Shown here in pieces: positions 8,129 to 17,617 of a stretch of DNA of 64,000 nucleotides. The translations under genes were made by a program, and so were the position numbers. Numbering within the stretch: position 1 is the first letter of the stretch; every line of letters starts with the position of its first letter. The notes beneath the pieces are model-generated. The model did not search any database. It had not been told where the DNA came from and saw only the letters and a list, made by a program, of their open reading frames with translations. Source of the DNA: an uncultured Sphingorhabdus sp. (GTDB taxonomy: Bacteria; Pseudomonadota; Alphaproteobacteria; Sphingomonadales; Sphingomonadaceae); assembly GCA_947492905.1 (NCBI GenBank), contig CANLOL010000001.1:1714578-1778577 (forward strand). The letters run 5' to 3'.

Positions 8129-9466
8129 TTAATTATATTCGATAATGGCATCGCGCCGTAAATCGCGCAGATAAATATTGGCGCGTCTATCGATACGCTC
8201 ATTTTCCAATGGTACCATAATCTCATCAAAGGTAGGAAGCTTAGCCTCTTTGGGTTGATCTCTGCCGCACAGTACAAATACAGTGACGCCATTCACGTCT
8301 CTGAATACTTGCGTTGTTTGACCCACTTGAAGCTTTAGCATCGCATCTTGCAATCCGGGCGGCAATTGACGCGCGACCAGATTGGGGTTGCTACCAACTT
8401 CACCATTAAAGGTCGCCGCGACCTCTTCGACTTGACCGCAACCTTTAATATTTCGGGTTTTTGTATTAAAATTCTCAACCAGTGATGCAATAGTAGCTTG
8501 ATCGGCATCTTTTGGAAGATTAACCGAGATTTGCTTCAAACTTAATATAGAGTCTCTAGCATCGGTCGTTAATATTTGTTTTTTATCGGTTAATAGCATA
8601 ATCGATAAGCCACCCGGTACAGGGACAGTTACCAATTGTCCAATACCTAATGTTGTTAGAGCTTGGGCCATAGATGTTGGAAGAACTTCTGGTTTTACAA
8701 AGCCTAGATCACCACCTTGACTTGAGGTTGTTGCCTCTGAAAAGCGATTAGCGAGTTCAGCAAAACTTCCGCCTTGTTGAAGATTGGCTAATATTCTTTT
8801 GCTTGTTTCTACCACAGCATCTTGATTCTGTTGATTGAAAGAGAGATAAATTTCACTCACCCGATATTCGGTTTTACCTTTATCTGCTTTCAATTTATCC
8901 AAAATAGCATTCACTTCTTGCTCGCTCACATTGACGCGCACATTACGGGCGAGCAATCGGCTCCAAGCAATTTGCCCTTCTACTAGGCGAATGAAGGAAT
9001 CCTGAGAAGAACCTATTTCTTTTAGATAAGTTGGCAATTCAGATATTGGGCGTCTGAAAATCTCTTGAGAGCGGCGCTCTGCGCGACTAACAACATCGGC
9101 ACTTGTCACTTCAATCTCATTGGCCTTGGCTTCTTGAATTTGCAGCGTTTCGTCAATTAAATTGGCAAGAATTTGAGGCCGTAATTGTTCTTTTTCTGCT
9201 TCGCTTGGCGATGCATTTTGAATTGCCAATAATAGCGAAAGCCTATGTTCAACATCGGTTCCTGTTAAAATCTCACCATTTACGATGGCCGTTGCGCGGC
9301 GCGTATTAGGATCAACTTTACCGAAAAATTTCTGTCCGTTGGGAAGTTCTAAACCAGCTTCAACATCGCTTTCATCTTGAACCGTTTGCGCGGAAGTTGG
9401 CAAAGCGATAGTTAGAGAAAGAGCTGCTGCAATTGCAATTGTTGATGCTTGAAATTTTTTAATCAT
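8129..9466 (-). CDS. surA: SurA-like periplasmic chaperone / peptidyl-prolyl isomerase
   Basis: Periplasmic chaperone expected to escort outer-membrane proteins such as LptD, its upstream neighbour. The 445 residues start with a signal peptide (IKKFQASTIAIAAALSLTIA, cleavage after SAQ). A SurA N-domain follows, with the NGEILTGTDVEHRL and NLIDETLQIQEA segments. A parvulin domain comes next (YRVSEIYLSF to GGDLGFVKPEVLP, about 200-300). A second, degenerate parvulin-like region carries two cysteines (KGCGQV, VLCGRD). I chose the ATG at 9466; an in-frame TTG at 9478 lacks a ribosome site. Confidence 0.9.
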   Translation of the reverse strand: MIKKFQASTIAIAAALSLTIALPTSAQTVQDESDVEAGLELPNGQKFFGKVDPNTRRATAIVNGEILTGTDVEHRLSLLLAIQNASPSEAEKEQLRPQILANLIDETLQIQEAKANEIEVTSADVVSRAERRSQEIFRRPISELPTYLKEIGSSQDSFIRLVEGQIAWSRLLARNVRVNVSEQEVNAILDKLKADKGKTEYRVSEIYLSFNQQNQDAVVETSKRILANLQQGGSFAELANRFSEATTSSQGGDLGFVKPEVLPTSMAQALTTLGIGQLVTVPVPGGLSIMLLTDKKQILTTDARDSILSLKQISVNLPKDADQATIASLVENFNTKTRNIKGCGQVEEVAATFNGEVGSNPNLVARQLPPGLQDAMLKLQVGQTTQVFRDVNGVTVFVLCGRDQPKEAKLPTFDEIMVPLENERIDRRANIYLRDLRRDAIIEYN

Positions 9467-9552
9467 AATATAATCCAAAATATATCTATATTGTGCTTAC
9501 ATATTGTTCGCTAGCTTAACATAAGCTGAGCAGATCTTTATATAACAGTTCC

Positions 9553-11916
9553 TTACACTCCTAAGTTGCGGAATGCTACCCGAAATAAGAATGTATTTCC
9601 GCGTCTTGCATCGCCGCTATCTTGAAAGTCTCTGCGCCATGTTATGCCCATTACTAGACAGCAATCATCATTAAATTCAATACCCACTCTATGCCTAATA
9701 GGATCAAAACCATCGGCAACGCTGAGAGGGTCTTCTGCATTATCGGTTAAATCAACGATAGCCGATCCAAATATTGACCAATGTTTTGCTATTTGCGCGC
9801 GTCCACCAACCCTGACTTCTTCTTTGTCGCGTAAATCCTCAATATCTAAGCTGATGTCACGGTTTAATCTTAGATAACTTGCTTGAAAATAGGTTCTGTC
9901 GCTGCCAATTGTGGTGTCAATTTCATTGCGGCGGACTGCGAAATTATCTTTATCGAGCCTATATCTGTGAGTGAATTTGATAAAATCTTTATAGCGAAAT
10001 TGATTGCGCCCCGTGATATCGGATGTTTTTTCGCTCAGGCCCGTGCCATCGGGCAATATGCTCTCTTGTTCTGACAATCTATAGCTTTGTCCGATCGTTG
10101 CATCGATTGCTATATTGTTCAATTTTAAGGACCAATCAAATCCAACGGTAATTCTGTAATTATCCTCAACGCGATCAAAGCCTGGGAAACGATTTAATGC
10201 GAATAAATTTGTATCTTCTAAATCCACAGCGCGCGAATCTTCGTTGGGAATACGCAAATTGGCAACTGTGGGTGTTGCCACTAATTGAATCCTAGGCGTA
10301 AAGGTTTGAAATCCGCCAAATGCGCTGCCAGCAAAGGGCCACTTAACATCAACCGCCGCTGTACCAATAGCACGTCCTTGAAAACCGCTCTCACCTTGGT
10401 TGATAAGGGTAGGGGGCAGTTGATTTTCATCACTATTATAAAGATCGCCTCTGCCCAATAATGTGAATTTTACTTCTTGCCCCAAATTGGTGATTAATCT
10501 TTTGTCCCATTGCAATTGGGCAAATGCTCTTTGTGTATCCTGCCCATTGGTGCGACCAATTGCTAATGTATTGAGGCGCAATTCTAATTTTCCGCCCAAA
10601 GCAGGGTCTTTGAATCTTCTGCGATAATCAAAAACTGGCAATGCTATAGGCGTTTGCCCTTGGGGCGTATTGAAACGCAATGTTTGAACAGCATATCCGC
10701 GCAGTGAAAAATAACTATCGCTGTCGATCCGCTCTGCCGCAACTGTTGAACGCAATCTATCTTCATCGCTAATATCAAAGCGACGCAGAAATGTTCTGTC
10801 GCTTGCCACTCTGATAGAGGCGGATACTGACCATTTGGGCGTTAATTGAAATTTACCATTGGCATCAAAATATCCACGAAATTGCGAATTTAACAGAGGG
10901 TCATCTTCATCAATAGGGATTGGTCTGCCTACGGTTCCATATCCCGTAATTTGAAAAGCGCCCTTTTTCTCTAAACTTCTAAATTGTGCCTTTAACAGCG
11001 GAGCCACGCGCGAAAATACCCGTCCTGTAATCGTTAAATCACGATTGTCTGATATTCTCCAATAATATGGTATTTCCAGTTCCGCGCCGTTCACTCTGCC
11101 AATACGGGCATCAGGGACCAAAAAGCCACTGCCGGATTTTAGATCAGCAGGGTGCGAAAGCCCGGGAAGCGGAATCAGTGGCAATCCAAATAATTCGATG
11201 CGCGCGCCTTCATATTTTACGCGATTCCTATTTTTATCATAAAATACTTTAACCGCTCTAATCTGCCAATTGGGGCGCTTTGGGCATCCGGGGGCTGATT
11301 CAACACGGCAGGGGCTATAGGCTGCATTTTCAAGGATGACGATATCATTTTCAGTCTGTGCTTTTGATGCTGCTAAACGAGCACCATTTTCCAAAACTAG
11401 TAATAGATTCTCTACTATACCGTCGCGCAAATTATCCGATAGATTAATCGTATCGCCATAGGCTATTTCGCCATTAGGGCCTAATGTCCGAATGTTTCCG
11501 CTGGCCTGTACTTCACCGCTTTTTCTGTTCCACACAACATTATCGGCAAATAATGTATAGCCATCTCTGTTTAAAACCACATTTCCGCTAGCGGTAACGA
11601 TTTGGGTTTGATCATCATAATTTAGAGTATCAGCAGAAAATTCTATCGCATCATTTATCGCTTCATCTTCATCTGAAATTCCGCCCTCGGAAGCTTCAGC
11701 AGCAGATTCGTTTTGAATCACGCCTTGGTCTATTTCTGATGTCTCTATTTCCGATATGGGTATGGATTGGGCATCACTATCTTGCGTGATGGCATGCGCT
11801 GGCCATGAAAAAATGGCAGCAGTGGTCATTAAAACTACTTTATTTACAGGAGCATTATGAAACATAGATTTTTGCAAGTTAGATAAGGATAGTAAGAGAT
11901 TTTCTGATAAAAGCAA
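9553..11916 (-). CDS. lptD: LPS-assembly outer membrane protein LptD
   Basis: Beta-barrel translocon that inserts lipopolysaccharide into the outer leaflet. A signal peptide ends at WPAHA. It is followed by an acidic linker, the OstA/LptA-like jellyroll (DTLNYDDQTQIVTASGNVVL, about 95-130), then the long barrel with alternating aromatic strands and a terminal FRVAFRNLGV. Cysteines for disulfides occur at YSPCRVESAPGC and near the end (DDCCLVMG). The TTG at 11916 has an AAGGG ribosome site; an ATG at 11865 has no ribosome site but gives a more usual signal peptide, so the start is uncertain. It heads the lptD-surA-pdxA-rsmA cluster. Confidence 0.92.
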   Translation of the reverse strand: MLLSENLLLSLSNLQKSMFHNAPVNKVVLMTTAAIFSWPAHAITQDSDAQSIPISEIETSEIDQGVIQNESAAEASEGGISDEDEAINDAIEFSADTLNYDDQTQIVTASGNVVLNRDGYTLFADNVVWNRKSGEVQASGNIRTLGPNGEIAYGDTINLSDNLRDGIVENLLLVLENGARLAASKAQTENDIVILENAAYSPCRVESAPGCPKRPNWQIRAVKVFYDKNRNRVKYEGARIELFGLPLIPLPGLSHPADLKSGSGFLVPDARIGRVNGAELEIPYYWRISDNRDLTITGRVFSRVAPLLKAQFRSLEKKGAFQITGYGTVGRPIPIDEDDPLLNSQFRGYFDANGKFQLTPKWSVSASIRVASDRTFLRRFDISDEDRLRSTVAAERIDSDSYFSLRGYAVQTLRFNTPQGQTPIALPVFDYRRRFKDPALGGKLELRLNTLAIGRTNGQDTQRAFAQLQWDKRLITNLGQEVKFTLLGRGDLYNSDENQLPPTLINQGESGFQGRAIGTAAVDVKWPFAGSAFGGFQTFTPRIQLVATPTVANLRIPNEDSRAVDLEDTNLFALNRFPGFDRVEDNYRITVGFDWSLKLNNIAIDATIGQSYRLSEQESILPDGTGLSEKTSDITGRNQFRYKDFIKFTHRYRLDKDNFAVRRNEIDTTIGSDRTYFQASYLRLNRDISLDIEDLRDKEEVRVGGRAQIAKHWSIFGSAIVDLTDNAEDPLSVADGFDPIRHRVGIEFNDDCCLVMGITWRRDFQDSGDARRGNTFLFRVAFRNLGV

Positions 11917-12171
11917 AATTACAGACCCTTAAAAAATATCGCTCGTGTTAAGTTTGAATGATGAATATATTATGTCTAATACACTCTCATAGTCGTAAGG
12001 CAATCATAGAGCGACTAATTTCTGCCACAAACTCTATAATCTAGGGTTAATCTATCAAGATAATTTCTATTTTGAAGCAATCAGAGGGTTTCTTTTTGCG
12101 GCAAATCGCATAAACACAGTTGCACGCAATAAAAATACACGCATTTAATATTAAAGTATGAGGAAAAATTA

Positions 12172-13629
12172 ATGGAAATCCGTTTCGAAAATCAGCGCCC
12201 AGAATCTAGCGATGTCATTGCTTTCATAATTGGCAGCAAGGAATTGGATGATTATGATTTTCCACTTGATAACCCTGAATTTGTGAGAACCACAGCCAAA
12301 GAAGCGCGTTTTAACGGCTCTGATGGTCAAAGCTTTTTATTCTTTGCGCAGCAAGGCGGTAAATCGGTTCGTGTTGTTGTGCTCGGCGTAGGTACGGGCG
12401 ATGCATTAAGTTATGAAAAAGCTGGCGGAACATTAATCGCAAAAGTTCAAACATGCGGCGCGCAATCTATTGCCCTGCATGCCGAGAATTTATCGGGGAC
12501 GCTAGCGGCTAGCGTTGCTTATGGCGTTAAAGCCAAAAATTGGCGCATGGATGAATATAAAACAAAGCTTACCGATGCGCAAAAACCCTCTATTACGAGC
12601 CTAACCGTTGTCGGTGCGAATGATGAGGCGCAGTCGGAATGGGATAAAATGTCGGCCATTGCTGATGGGGTTATGTTGACCCGCGAATTGGTAGCTGAAC
12701 CTGCCAATGTCATTTATCCTGAAACATTTGTTGAGCGTTGTCAGCATTTGGCAGATTTGGGCGTCAAAATCACGGTGCTTGGTGATGAGGAAATGGAAGA
12801 ATTGGGCATGGGAGCGCTGCTTGGTGTGTCGCAAGGTTCTATTCGTCCTGCGCGTCTCTTGGCGATGCATTGGGATGGCACAGGCGGCAAACAAAAACGT
12901 CCTGTCGCCTTTGTTGGCAAAGGCGTGACATTTGATACAGGCGGTATCTCCATCAAGCCTGCGGGCGGTATGGAAGATATGAAATGGGATATGGGCGGCG
13001 CTGGCGCTGTTGCAGGCGCGATGAAAGCCTTGGCGGGCCGTAAAGCCAATGCCAATGTCGTTGGTATCTGCGGCCTTGTGGAAAATATGCCCGATGGCAA
13101 TGCACAGCGTCCCGGCGATGTTGTGACCTCTATGTCAGGGCAAACTATCGAGGTTATCAACACCGATGCAGAAGGGCGTTTGGTATTGTGCGATGCGCTG
13201 CATTGGGCGCAAGAAACCTATAACCCTGAATATATTGTCAATTTGGCAACTTTGACGGGCGCTATAATTGTGTCTCTTGGCCATGAATATGCTGGTTTAT
13301 TCTCTAATAGCGATGAACTAAGCGAGAAATTATTGGCGTCTGCGGAAACTTCTGGTGATGGCCTATGGCGTTTCCCGCTAGGCAAAGCCTATGACAAGCT
13401 GATTAATTCGCAAATCGCCGATATGAAAAATATTGGTTCGCGCGGCGCTGGCTCAATAACGGCTGCACAATTTTTGCAGCGCTTCATCCAAAAAGACGTG
13501 AAATGGGCGCATTTGGACATTGCTGGCATGGCTTGGGATGATAAAGCAGGCCCTACTTATGCTAAGGGTGCAACGGGCTTTGGTGTGCGTTTGCTCAATA
13601 ATCTTGTCGCTGAGAATTTCGAAGATTAA
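12172..13629 (+). CDS. pepA: Leucyl aminopeptidase (M17)
   Basis: Cytosolic two-metal aminopeptidase that releases N-terminal residues from peptides. The 485 residues comprise an N-terminal macro-like domain and a catalytic C-terminal domain with VTFDTGGISIKPAGGMED (metal and catalytic lysine), the family signature NTDAEGRLVLCDAL, and the closing AWDDKAGPTYAKGATGFGVR. An AGGAAAAATTA ribosome site precedes the ATG. It is divergent from lptD across 255 bp that must hold both promoters. holC follows after 21 bp; pepA-holC adjacency is common in proteobacteria. Confidence 0.96.
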   Translation: MEIRFENQRPESSDVIAFIIGSKELDDYDFPLDNPEFVRTTAKEARFNGSDGQSFLFFAQQGGKSVRVVVLGVGTGDALSYEKAGGTLIAKVQTCGAQSIALHAENLSGTLAASVAYGVKAKNWRMDEYKTKLTDAQKPSITSLTVVGANDEAQSEWDKMSAIADGVMLTRELVAEPANVIYPETFVERCQHLADLGVKITVLGDEEMEELGMGALLGVSQGSIRPARLLAMHWDGTGGKQKRPVAFVGKGVTFDTGGISIKPAGGMEDMKWDMGGAGAVAGAMKALAGRKANANVVGICGLVENMPDGNAQRPGDVVTSMSGQTIEVINTDAEGRLVLCDALHWAQETYNPEYIVNLATLTGAIIVSLGHEYAGLFSNSDELSEKLLASAETSGDGLWRFPLGKAYDKLINSQIADMKNIGSRGAGSITAAQFLQRFIQKDVKWAHLDIAGMAWDDKAGPTYAKGATGFGVRLLNNLVAENFED

Positions 13630-13650
13630 TCTTTTTTGTGGGGCGGATTT

Positions 13651-14094
13651 ATGCGCGTTGATTTCTATCAATTAACCCGTGATCCGCCCGCAATAGTGCT
13701 GCCGGCTATTGCGCAAAATATCATGAATGCGCATGCGCGATTGTTGGTGGTATCTGGCACTGATACTCTGCCCATATTATCCAAATCTCTGTGGACATAT
13801 CGCGATGATAGTTTCCTTGCGCATGCCATAGCGGGGCAGGGTGATGACAGTATGCAGCCTATTTTGCTCAGCGATTCCATTGACAATAGCAATAGCGCAC
13901 AGATGCTCGCATTATGCGATGGTATATGGCGTGATGAGGCGCTCTCATTTGCGCGTACATTTTATATGTTCGCTCCCGATCAGATTGATGATGCTAGAGG
14001 GCTATGGAAAAGCCTCATGGCCAAAGACGGACTAGAGCTGCATTATTGGAAGCAAGATGGCCGTAAATGGGTAGAAGGCCCGTCCAAAAAATAA
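13651..14094 (+). CDS. holC: DNA polymerase III chi subunit
   Basis: Clamp-loader accessory subunit that links the replicase to SSB. The 147-residue product opens with MRVDFYQLTRDP, has LLVVSGTDTLPILSKSLWTY and the FLAHA segment, and ends RKWVEGPSKK, all placed as in HolC. The ATG at 13651 follows a GGGGCGG stretch and is preferred to an in-frame GTG at 13636. It sits 21 bp downstream of pepA, the classic position of this gene, which supports the call despite the family's low sequence conservation. Confidence 0.85.
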   Translation: MRVDFYQLTRDPPAIVLPAIAQNIMNAHARLLVVSGTDTLPILSKSLWTYRDDSFLAHAIAGQGDDSMQPILLSDSIDNSNSAQMLALCDGIWRDEALSFARTFYMFAPDQIDDARGLWKSLMAKDGLELHYWKQDGRKWVEGPSKK

Positions 14095-14201
14095 ATTATC
14101 CTAATAGGACATAGTAATAAGGCTTGCGCCCAATGCCTCTTAATTGTAGGGGCAGCCCATATTTTAACAACTGCATATTTAACAGATTAAGGATATTATA
14201 T

Positions 14202-14624
14202 ATGGCTGGAAATCGCACATTTTCTATCATCAAACCAGACGCAACACGCCGCAACTTAACTGGCGCTGTAACCGCCAAGCTCGAAGAAGCTGGCCTGCGC
14301 GTTGTAGCATCTAAGCGCATTCACATGAGCCAAGAGCAAGCCGAAGGTTTTTATGCGGTGCATAAAGAGCGTCCTTTCTTTGGTGATTTGGTGGCATTCA
14401 TGACCAGCGGCCCTTGCGTTGTGCAAGTTCTCGAAGGCGAAAATGCGATGCAGCGTAACCGCGACATTATGGGCGCGACAAACCCTGCGGATGCTGATGC
14501 TGGCACAATCCGTGCTGAATTTGCGGAAAGCATCGAAGCAAACAGCGTTCATGGCAGCGACAGCGATGAAAATGCAGCGATTGAAATCGCTTATTTCTTT
14601 AACGAAGACGAGATTGTTGGCTAA
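14202..14624 (+). CDS. ndk: Nucleoside diphosphate kinase
   Basis: Transfers the gamma phosphate between nucleoside triphosphates through a phosphohistidine. The 140 residues show [32 protein letters not shown] and the active-site histidine in [12 protein letters not shown], the family's invariant blocks. The ATG at 14202 has an AAGGAT ribosome site; upstream in-frame codons are not conserved. The next gene appears to start inside the last codons of ndk. Confidence 0.97.
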   Translation: MAGNRTFSIIKPDATRRNLTGAVTAKLEEAGLRVVASKRIHMSQEQAEGFYAVHKERPFFGDLVAFMTSGPCVVQVLEGENAMQRNRDIMGATNPADADAGTIRAEFAESIEANSVHGSDSDENAAIEIAYFFNEDEIVG

Positions 14625-15159
14625 TCAACCCTCTTTGCCGTCTGATATAATCATACGGCGTGCGACCCCTGATGATGCGGCAATATTGTCGCTCATTGGC
14701 GGGGCGACATTTTTAGAGACCTTTTATGACAGCATCAATGCGTCCGATATATTAGCGCATGCTAGCGGTCCGCACAGCGAGGCCTATTACCGAAAAGCTA
14801 TAGAGAATGGCGATGCGCTCTGGCTAGCGGTTCACCGCGATATGGATACGCCGATTGGCTATCAAATGCTCTCACCGCCAGACCTTCCTATTGATACATC
14901 CAAAGATGATATTGAATTAAAGCGGATTTATATTTTCTCGCGCCATCATGGCAGCGGAGTCGCTGCCGCATTTGAGAAATTAGCATGCGAAGAGGCCCGC
15001 GCTAGAGGCTGCAAGCGATTGTTATTGGGCGTATATTCAGGGAATTATCGCGGCATAGCCTTTTACGAAAAATGTGGTTTCGCGATTATATCTGATCGCA
15101 TTTTTACCGTTGGCGATACCGATTATAAAGATTGGATTATGGCTAAAAATTTGGTTTGA
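14617..15159 (+). CDS. GNAT-family N-acetyltransferase
   Basis: Acetyl-CoA-dependent transferase of unknown substrate, about 180 residues. It has the N-terminal [17 protein letters not shown] opening, the central [20 protein letters not shown] with the acetyl-CoA loop, and [19 protein letters not shown] near the C-terminus, as in RimI-like enzymes. There is no ATG near the expected start. Tandem TTG codons at 14614 and 14617 lie inside the last codons of ndk, so the start is probably TTG with an eight- to eleven-base overlap and coupling to ndk. An upstream in-frame extension is only ndk read in another frame. Confidence 0.82.
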   Translation: MANQPSLPSDIIIRRATPDDAAILSLIGGATFLETFYDSINASDILAHASGPHSEAYYRKAIENGDALWLAVHRDMDTPIGYQMLSPPDLPIDTSKDDIELKRIYIFSRHHGSGVAAAFEKLACEEARARGCKRLLLGVYSGNYRGIAFYEKCGFAIISDRIFTVGDTDYKDWIMAKNLV

Positions 15160-15268
15160 ACCGATAAGGTTTTGAACGTCATTTTAGAGGGTAATTTTGT
15201 GCTATTGATAGTTATATTATAATAATAGGCCGTCATTGCTCTGATACTGACCTAATCAAGCTTTCCGC

Positions 15269-15344
15269 CGTCATCCCGACGTTACCTCGTCACCCCCGCT
15301 CTCTCTCGTCATCACCGCTCTCCCTCGTCATCCCCGCGTAGGCG
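15269..15344 (+). repeat. Tandem repeat, 19-bp period, four units
   Basis: Units start at 15269, 15288, 15307 and 15326, exactly 19 bp apart, each opening with CGTCA. The third unit reads CGTCATCACCGCTCTCCCT. The fourth unit is the head of the REP-like hairpin, so the array looks like partial tandem copies of the first 19 bases of that element. Confidence 0.75.
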
Positions 15345-15353
15345 GGGATCCAG
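15326..15353 (+). repeat. REP-like palindromic element, copy 1
   Basis: Contains the perfect 8-bp inverted repeat ATCCCCGC / GCGGGGAT around a GTAG loop (15330-15349), preceded by CGTC and followed by CCAG. The hairpin is GC-rich in an otherwise AT-leaning gap. It is the same element as the copy at 15437-15464 but in the opposite orientation. Confidence 0.85.
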
Positions 15354-15436
15354 AATCTACTCTATGATCGTAAAATACCCTTTGTAAAATTACTGCACAA
15401 GATAATTGACCAATGATTATAAGGAAATTTTAGGCA

Positions 15437-15464
15437 CTGGATTCCCGCCTACGCGGGAATGACG
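15437..15464 (-). repeat. REP-like palindromic element, copy 2 (inverted)
   Basis: Perfect 8-bp inverted repeat ATTCCCGC / GCGGGAAT around CTAC (15441-15460), flanked by CTGG and GACG. It is the reverse complement of copy 1 with compensating changes (CC/GG to TC/GA) that keep the stem paired. The pair frames about 83 bp of unique AT-rich DNA. Confidence 0.85.
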
Positions 15465-15491
15465 AAGTTAGTTATGAAACCGAATATTCTA

Positions 15492-16457
15492 CTAAAACTC
15501 ATTCGCTATATCAATGAGCTTTGTGAGCCGTATCGGGGCAACAATGCGCCAGCTTTTGGCCAGCATCGCTTCAACATGATCCCAATCGGTATTGCCTCTA
15601 TCAAGGCGCACCGCAATCCATCCAGATTTCCCATAAAATTTAGGCAGAAAATACAGCTCTGGATCAGCATCTAATAAGGCCTCTTGTTCATCGCTGCCGC
15701 TGGTTTTGACAAAGAGCGAGATGCCATTTTCGCCAAAATGTCGATGCGCAAAATAGGCGAAATATTTGCCGCTTTTTTCATTGCCCACGCGCCAAGCGGG
15801 CGCTCCAAAGCTGGGGCGTTCCAATGTTTCCTCAAGCGCTAAAGCGCGTTTGCGCACTTGATCCAATATCCAATCTGGGTTTTGCTCGCGCGTCACATAA
15901 GCCGCTATGGTCGCGGGATAGAGCTGATGTTCAGCAAATAATGTGCGCTCCGCTAAGCTGTCGGCATCATCATCGGGCAATATTTTAACTTTGGTTTGGC
16001 CCAATACTTCGCCATCATCCAATTCTGCAGTCACCAAATGAACGCTGCAACCACCATAGCAATCACCCGCTTCAATAGCGCGTTTATGCGTGTGCAGCCC
16101 TTTATATTTGGGCAGCAGGCTAGGGTGAATATTGAGCATTTTACCCGTCCATTTTTGCACAAAATCAGCGGTTAATATGCGCATATAGCCTGCCAATACT
16201 ATATAATCAGCGCCTGACCTAATGACCGCGTCATGCATGATCGCATCATGCTCTTCGCGGCTCATGCCATTATGGTCCTGCGCAAAAGTAGCTATGCCTT
16301 CGGCGCTTGCCAGCTCTAGGCCCTTGGCTGCGGCATTATTGGATGCCACTAATATGATGTCATAGGGGCAATCGGGCAGTTTAGAGGCATATAGTATCGC
16401 AGCCATATTGCTGCCGCGACCCGAAATTAAGATCGCTATTTTGGCTTTATCAGCCAT
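15492..16457 (-). CDS. purN: Phosphoribosylglycinamide formyltransferase fused to an MmcQ/YjbR domain
   Basis: The first ~195 residues are [30 protein letters not shown], the catalytic Asn-His in [14 protein letters not shown], and the catalytic Asp region [11 protein letters not shown]. It formylates GAR in purine synthesis. After residue ~205 there is a second domain of about 110 residues ([42 protein letters not shown]) that matches the MmcQ/YjbR fold, often called DNA-binding-like. The product is 321 residues against about 200 for ordinary PurN. The ATG at 16457 overlaps the purM stop by eight bases. No stop or frameshift separates the domains. Confidence 0.92.
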   Translation of the reverse strand: MADKAKIAILISGRGSNMAAILYASKLPDCPYDIILVASNNAAAKGLELASAEGIATFAQDHNGMSREEHDAIMHDAVIRSGADYIVLAGYMRILTADFVQKWTGKMLNIHPSLLPKYKGLHTHKRAIEAGDCYGGCSVHLVTAELDDGEVLGQTKVKILPDDDADSLAERTLFAEHQLYPATIAAYVTREQNPDWILDQVRKRALALEETLERPSFGAPAWRVGNEKSGKYFAYFAHRHFGENGISLFVKTSGSDEQEALLDADPELYFLPKFYGKSGWIAVRLDRGNTDWDHVEAMLAKSWRIVAPIRLTKLIDIANEF

Positions 16458-17556
16458 GAAATATGGATTCCCAATCATGATCAGAACCCCAAGTTCCGCC
16501 GCTTCCGGAAACGCTGCACCCTTTTTCGCCTGTGACGATTTCACCGACTATGGTGGCTTCTTCATTGGCATCTGATAAGGATTGCATCACACTATCAACA
16601 TTTTCTGGCGATACGGCCAATATCATGCCCATGCCGCAGTTAAATGTTTTGGCCATCTCCGCTGTCTCAATATTGCCTTGCTCTTGCAAGAAATCCATTA
16701 AAGCCGGTAATTGCCAAGTGTCCGCATTCACTTTTGCATGACAGTCATTAGGCAAAACACGGGGGATATTTTCCAACAATCCGCCGCCCGTAATATGGGC
16801 GAGGGCGTTAATTTTCTTATCGCGGATAATCGGCAATAATGATTGCACATAGATTCGCGTTGGTTCGATCAATGTATCGATTAATGTGCGCGAATCATCA
16901 AAAGGCGCAGCATCTTGCAGGGCCCATTCTTTGTCGGCTGCTAAGCGGCGCACCAGAGAAAATCCATTGGAATGCACACCAGAGGAGGCAAGGCCGATTA
17001 ATATATCGCCAGCTTTTACATCTTGCCCGACTAAGGCTTCACTGCGCTCTACTGCGCCAACGCAAAATCCCGCTAAATCATAATCTCCATCGGCATACAT
17101 GCCCGGCATTTCCGCCGTTTCGCCGCCGATTAGCGCGCATCCTGATATTTTACAGCCATCAGCAATGCCCGCAACGACGCGCTCTGCAATGCCATTTTCT
17201 AAATGGCCTGTTGCGAAATAATCTAGGAAAAATAGAGGTTCAGCGCCTTGAACGATCAAATCGTTAACGCACATAGCCACCAAATCTATGCCAATTTTAT
17301 CATGCAAATCATAATCTATGGCCAATTTGACTTTGGTGCCAACACCATCATTGGCGGCGACCAATAATGGGTCATTATAACCCGCAGCCTTTAGGTCAAA
17401 AAATCCGCCAAAGCCGCCCAATTCAGCGTTAGCACCGGGCCTTGCAGTGGCTTTTGCTAAGGGTGCAATAGCTTTAATAAGCGCATTGCCCGCGTCAATG
17501 GATACACCAGACTTGGCATAGGTATAAGATGAATCTGAAGTGTTATTTTTTGTCAT
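16450..17556 (-). CDS. purM: Phosphoribosylformylglycinamidine cyclo-ligase (AIR synthetase)
   Basis: ATP-dependent ring closure forming aminoimidazole ribotide in purine synthesis. The 368 residues contain [14 protein letters not shown], the [14 protein letters not shown] loop, [38 protein letters not shown] and [15 protein letters not shown], in family order. I prefer the ATG at 17556; another in-frame ATG at 17574 adds six residues. It overlaps purN by eight bases, and the two form a purine operon. It is divergent from the next gene, whose start lies only about 60 bp away. Confidence 0.95.
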   Translation of the reverse strand: MTKNNTSDSSYTYAKSGVSIDAGNALIKAIAPLAKATARPGANAELGGFGGFFDLKAAGYNDPLLVAANDGVGTKVKLAIDYDLHDKIGIDLVAMCVNDLIVQGAEPLFFLDYFATGHLENGIAERVVAGIADGCKISGCALIGGETAEMPGMYADGDYDLAGFCVGAVERSEALVGQDVKAGDILIGLASSGVHSNGFSLVRRLAADKEWALQDAAPFDDSRTLIDTLIEPTRIYVQSLLPIIRDKKINALAHITGGGLLENIPRVLPNDCHAKVNADTWQLPALMDFLQEQGNIETAEMAKTFNCGMGMILAVSPENVDSVMQSLSDANEEATIVGEIVTGEKGCSVSGSGGTWGSDHDWESIFHG

Positions 17557-17617
17557 TATTCGCTGCCTAGCCATTTCTTACTTGGATTTCTACGTCAATA
17601 TCGCCAAAAGGACATTA

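Larger units (their letters stand above)
15160..15491. other. Non-coding convergent gap with repeats
   Basis: This 332-bp gap between the converging GNAT and purN genes is the only gene-free stretch above 300 bp apart from the tmRNA. It carries a four-unit 19-bp tandem repeat running into a REP-like hairpin, and an inverted second copy of that hairpin about 85 bp further on. No coding potential is evident. It probably acts as the shared transcription end for both flanking genes, although neither hairpin has a downstream T tract. Confidence 0.7.

Noticed and set aside
13622-13640. Palindrome AAGATTAATCTT followed by T residues at the pepA stop as a terminator
   Set aside because: It has no loop-forming spacer, is very AT-rich and overlaps the stop codon; holC follows in the same direction and is probably co-transcribed.
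15269-15344. 19-bp tandem units as a CRISPR array
   Set aside because: Units are directly adjacent with no unique spacers and no cas genes are present.
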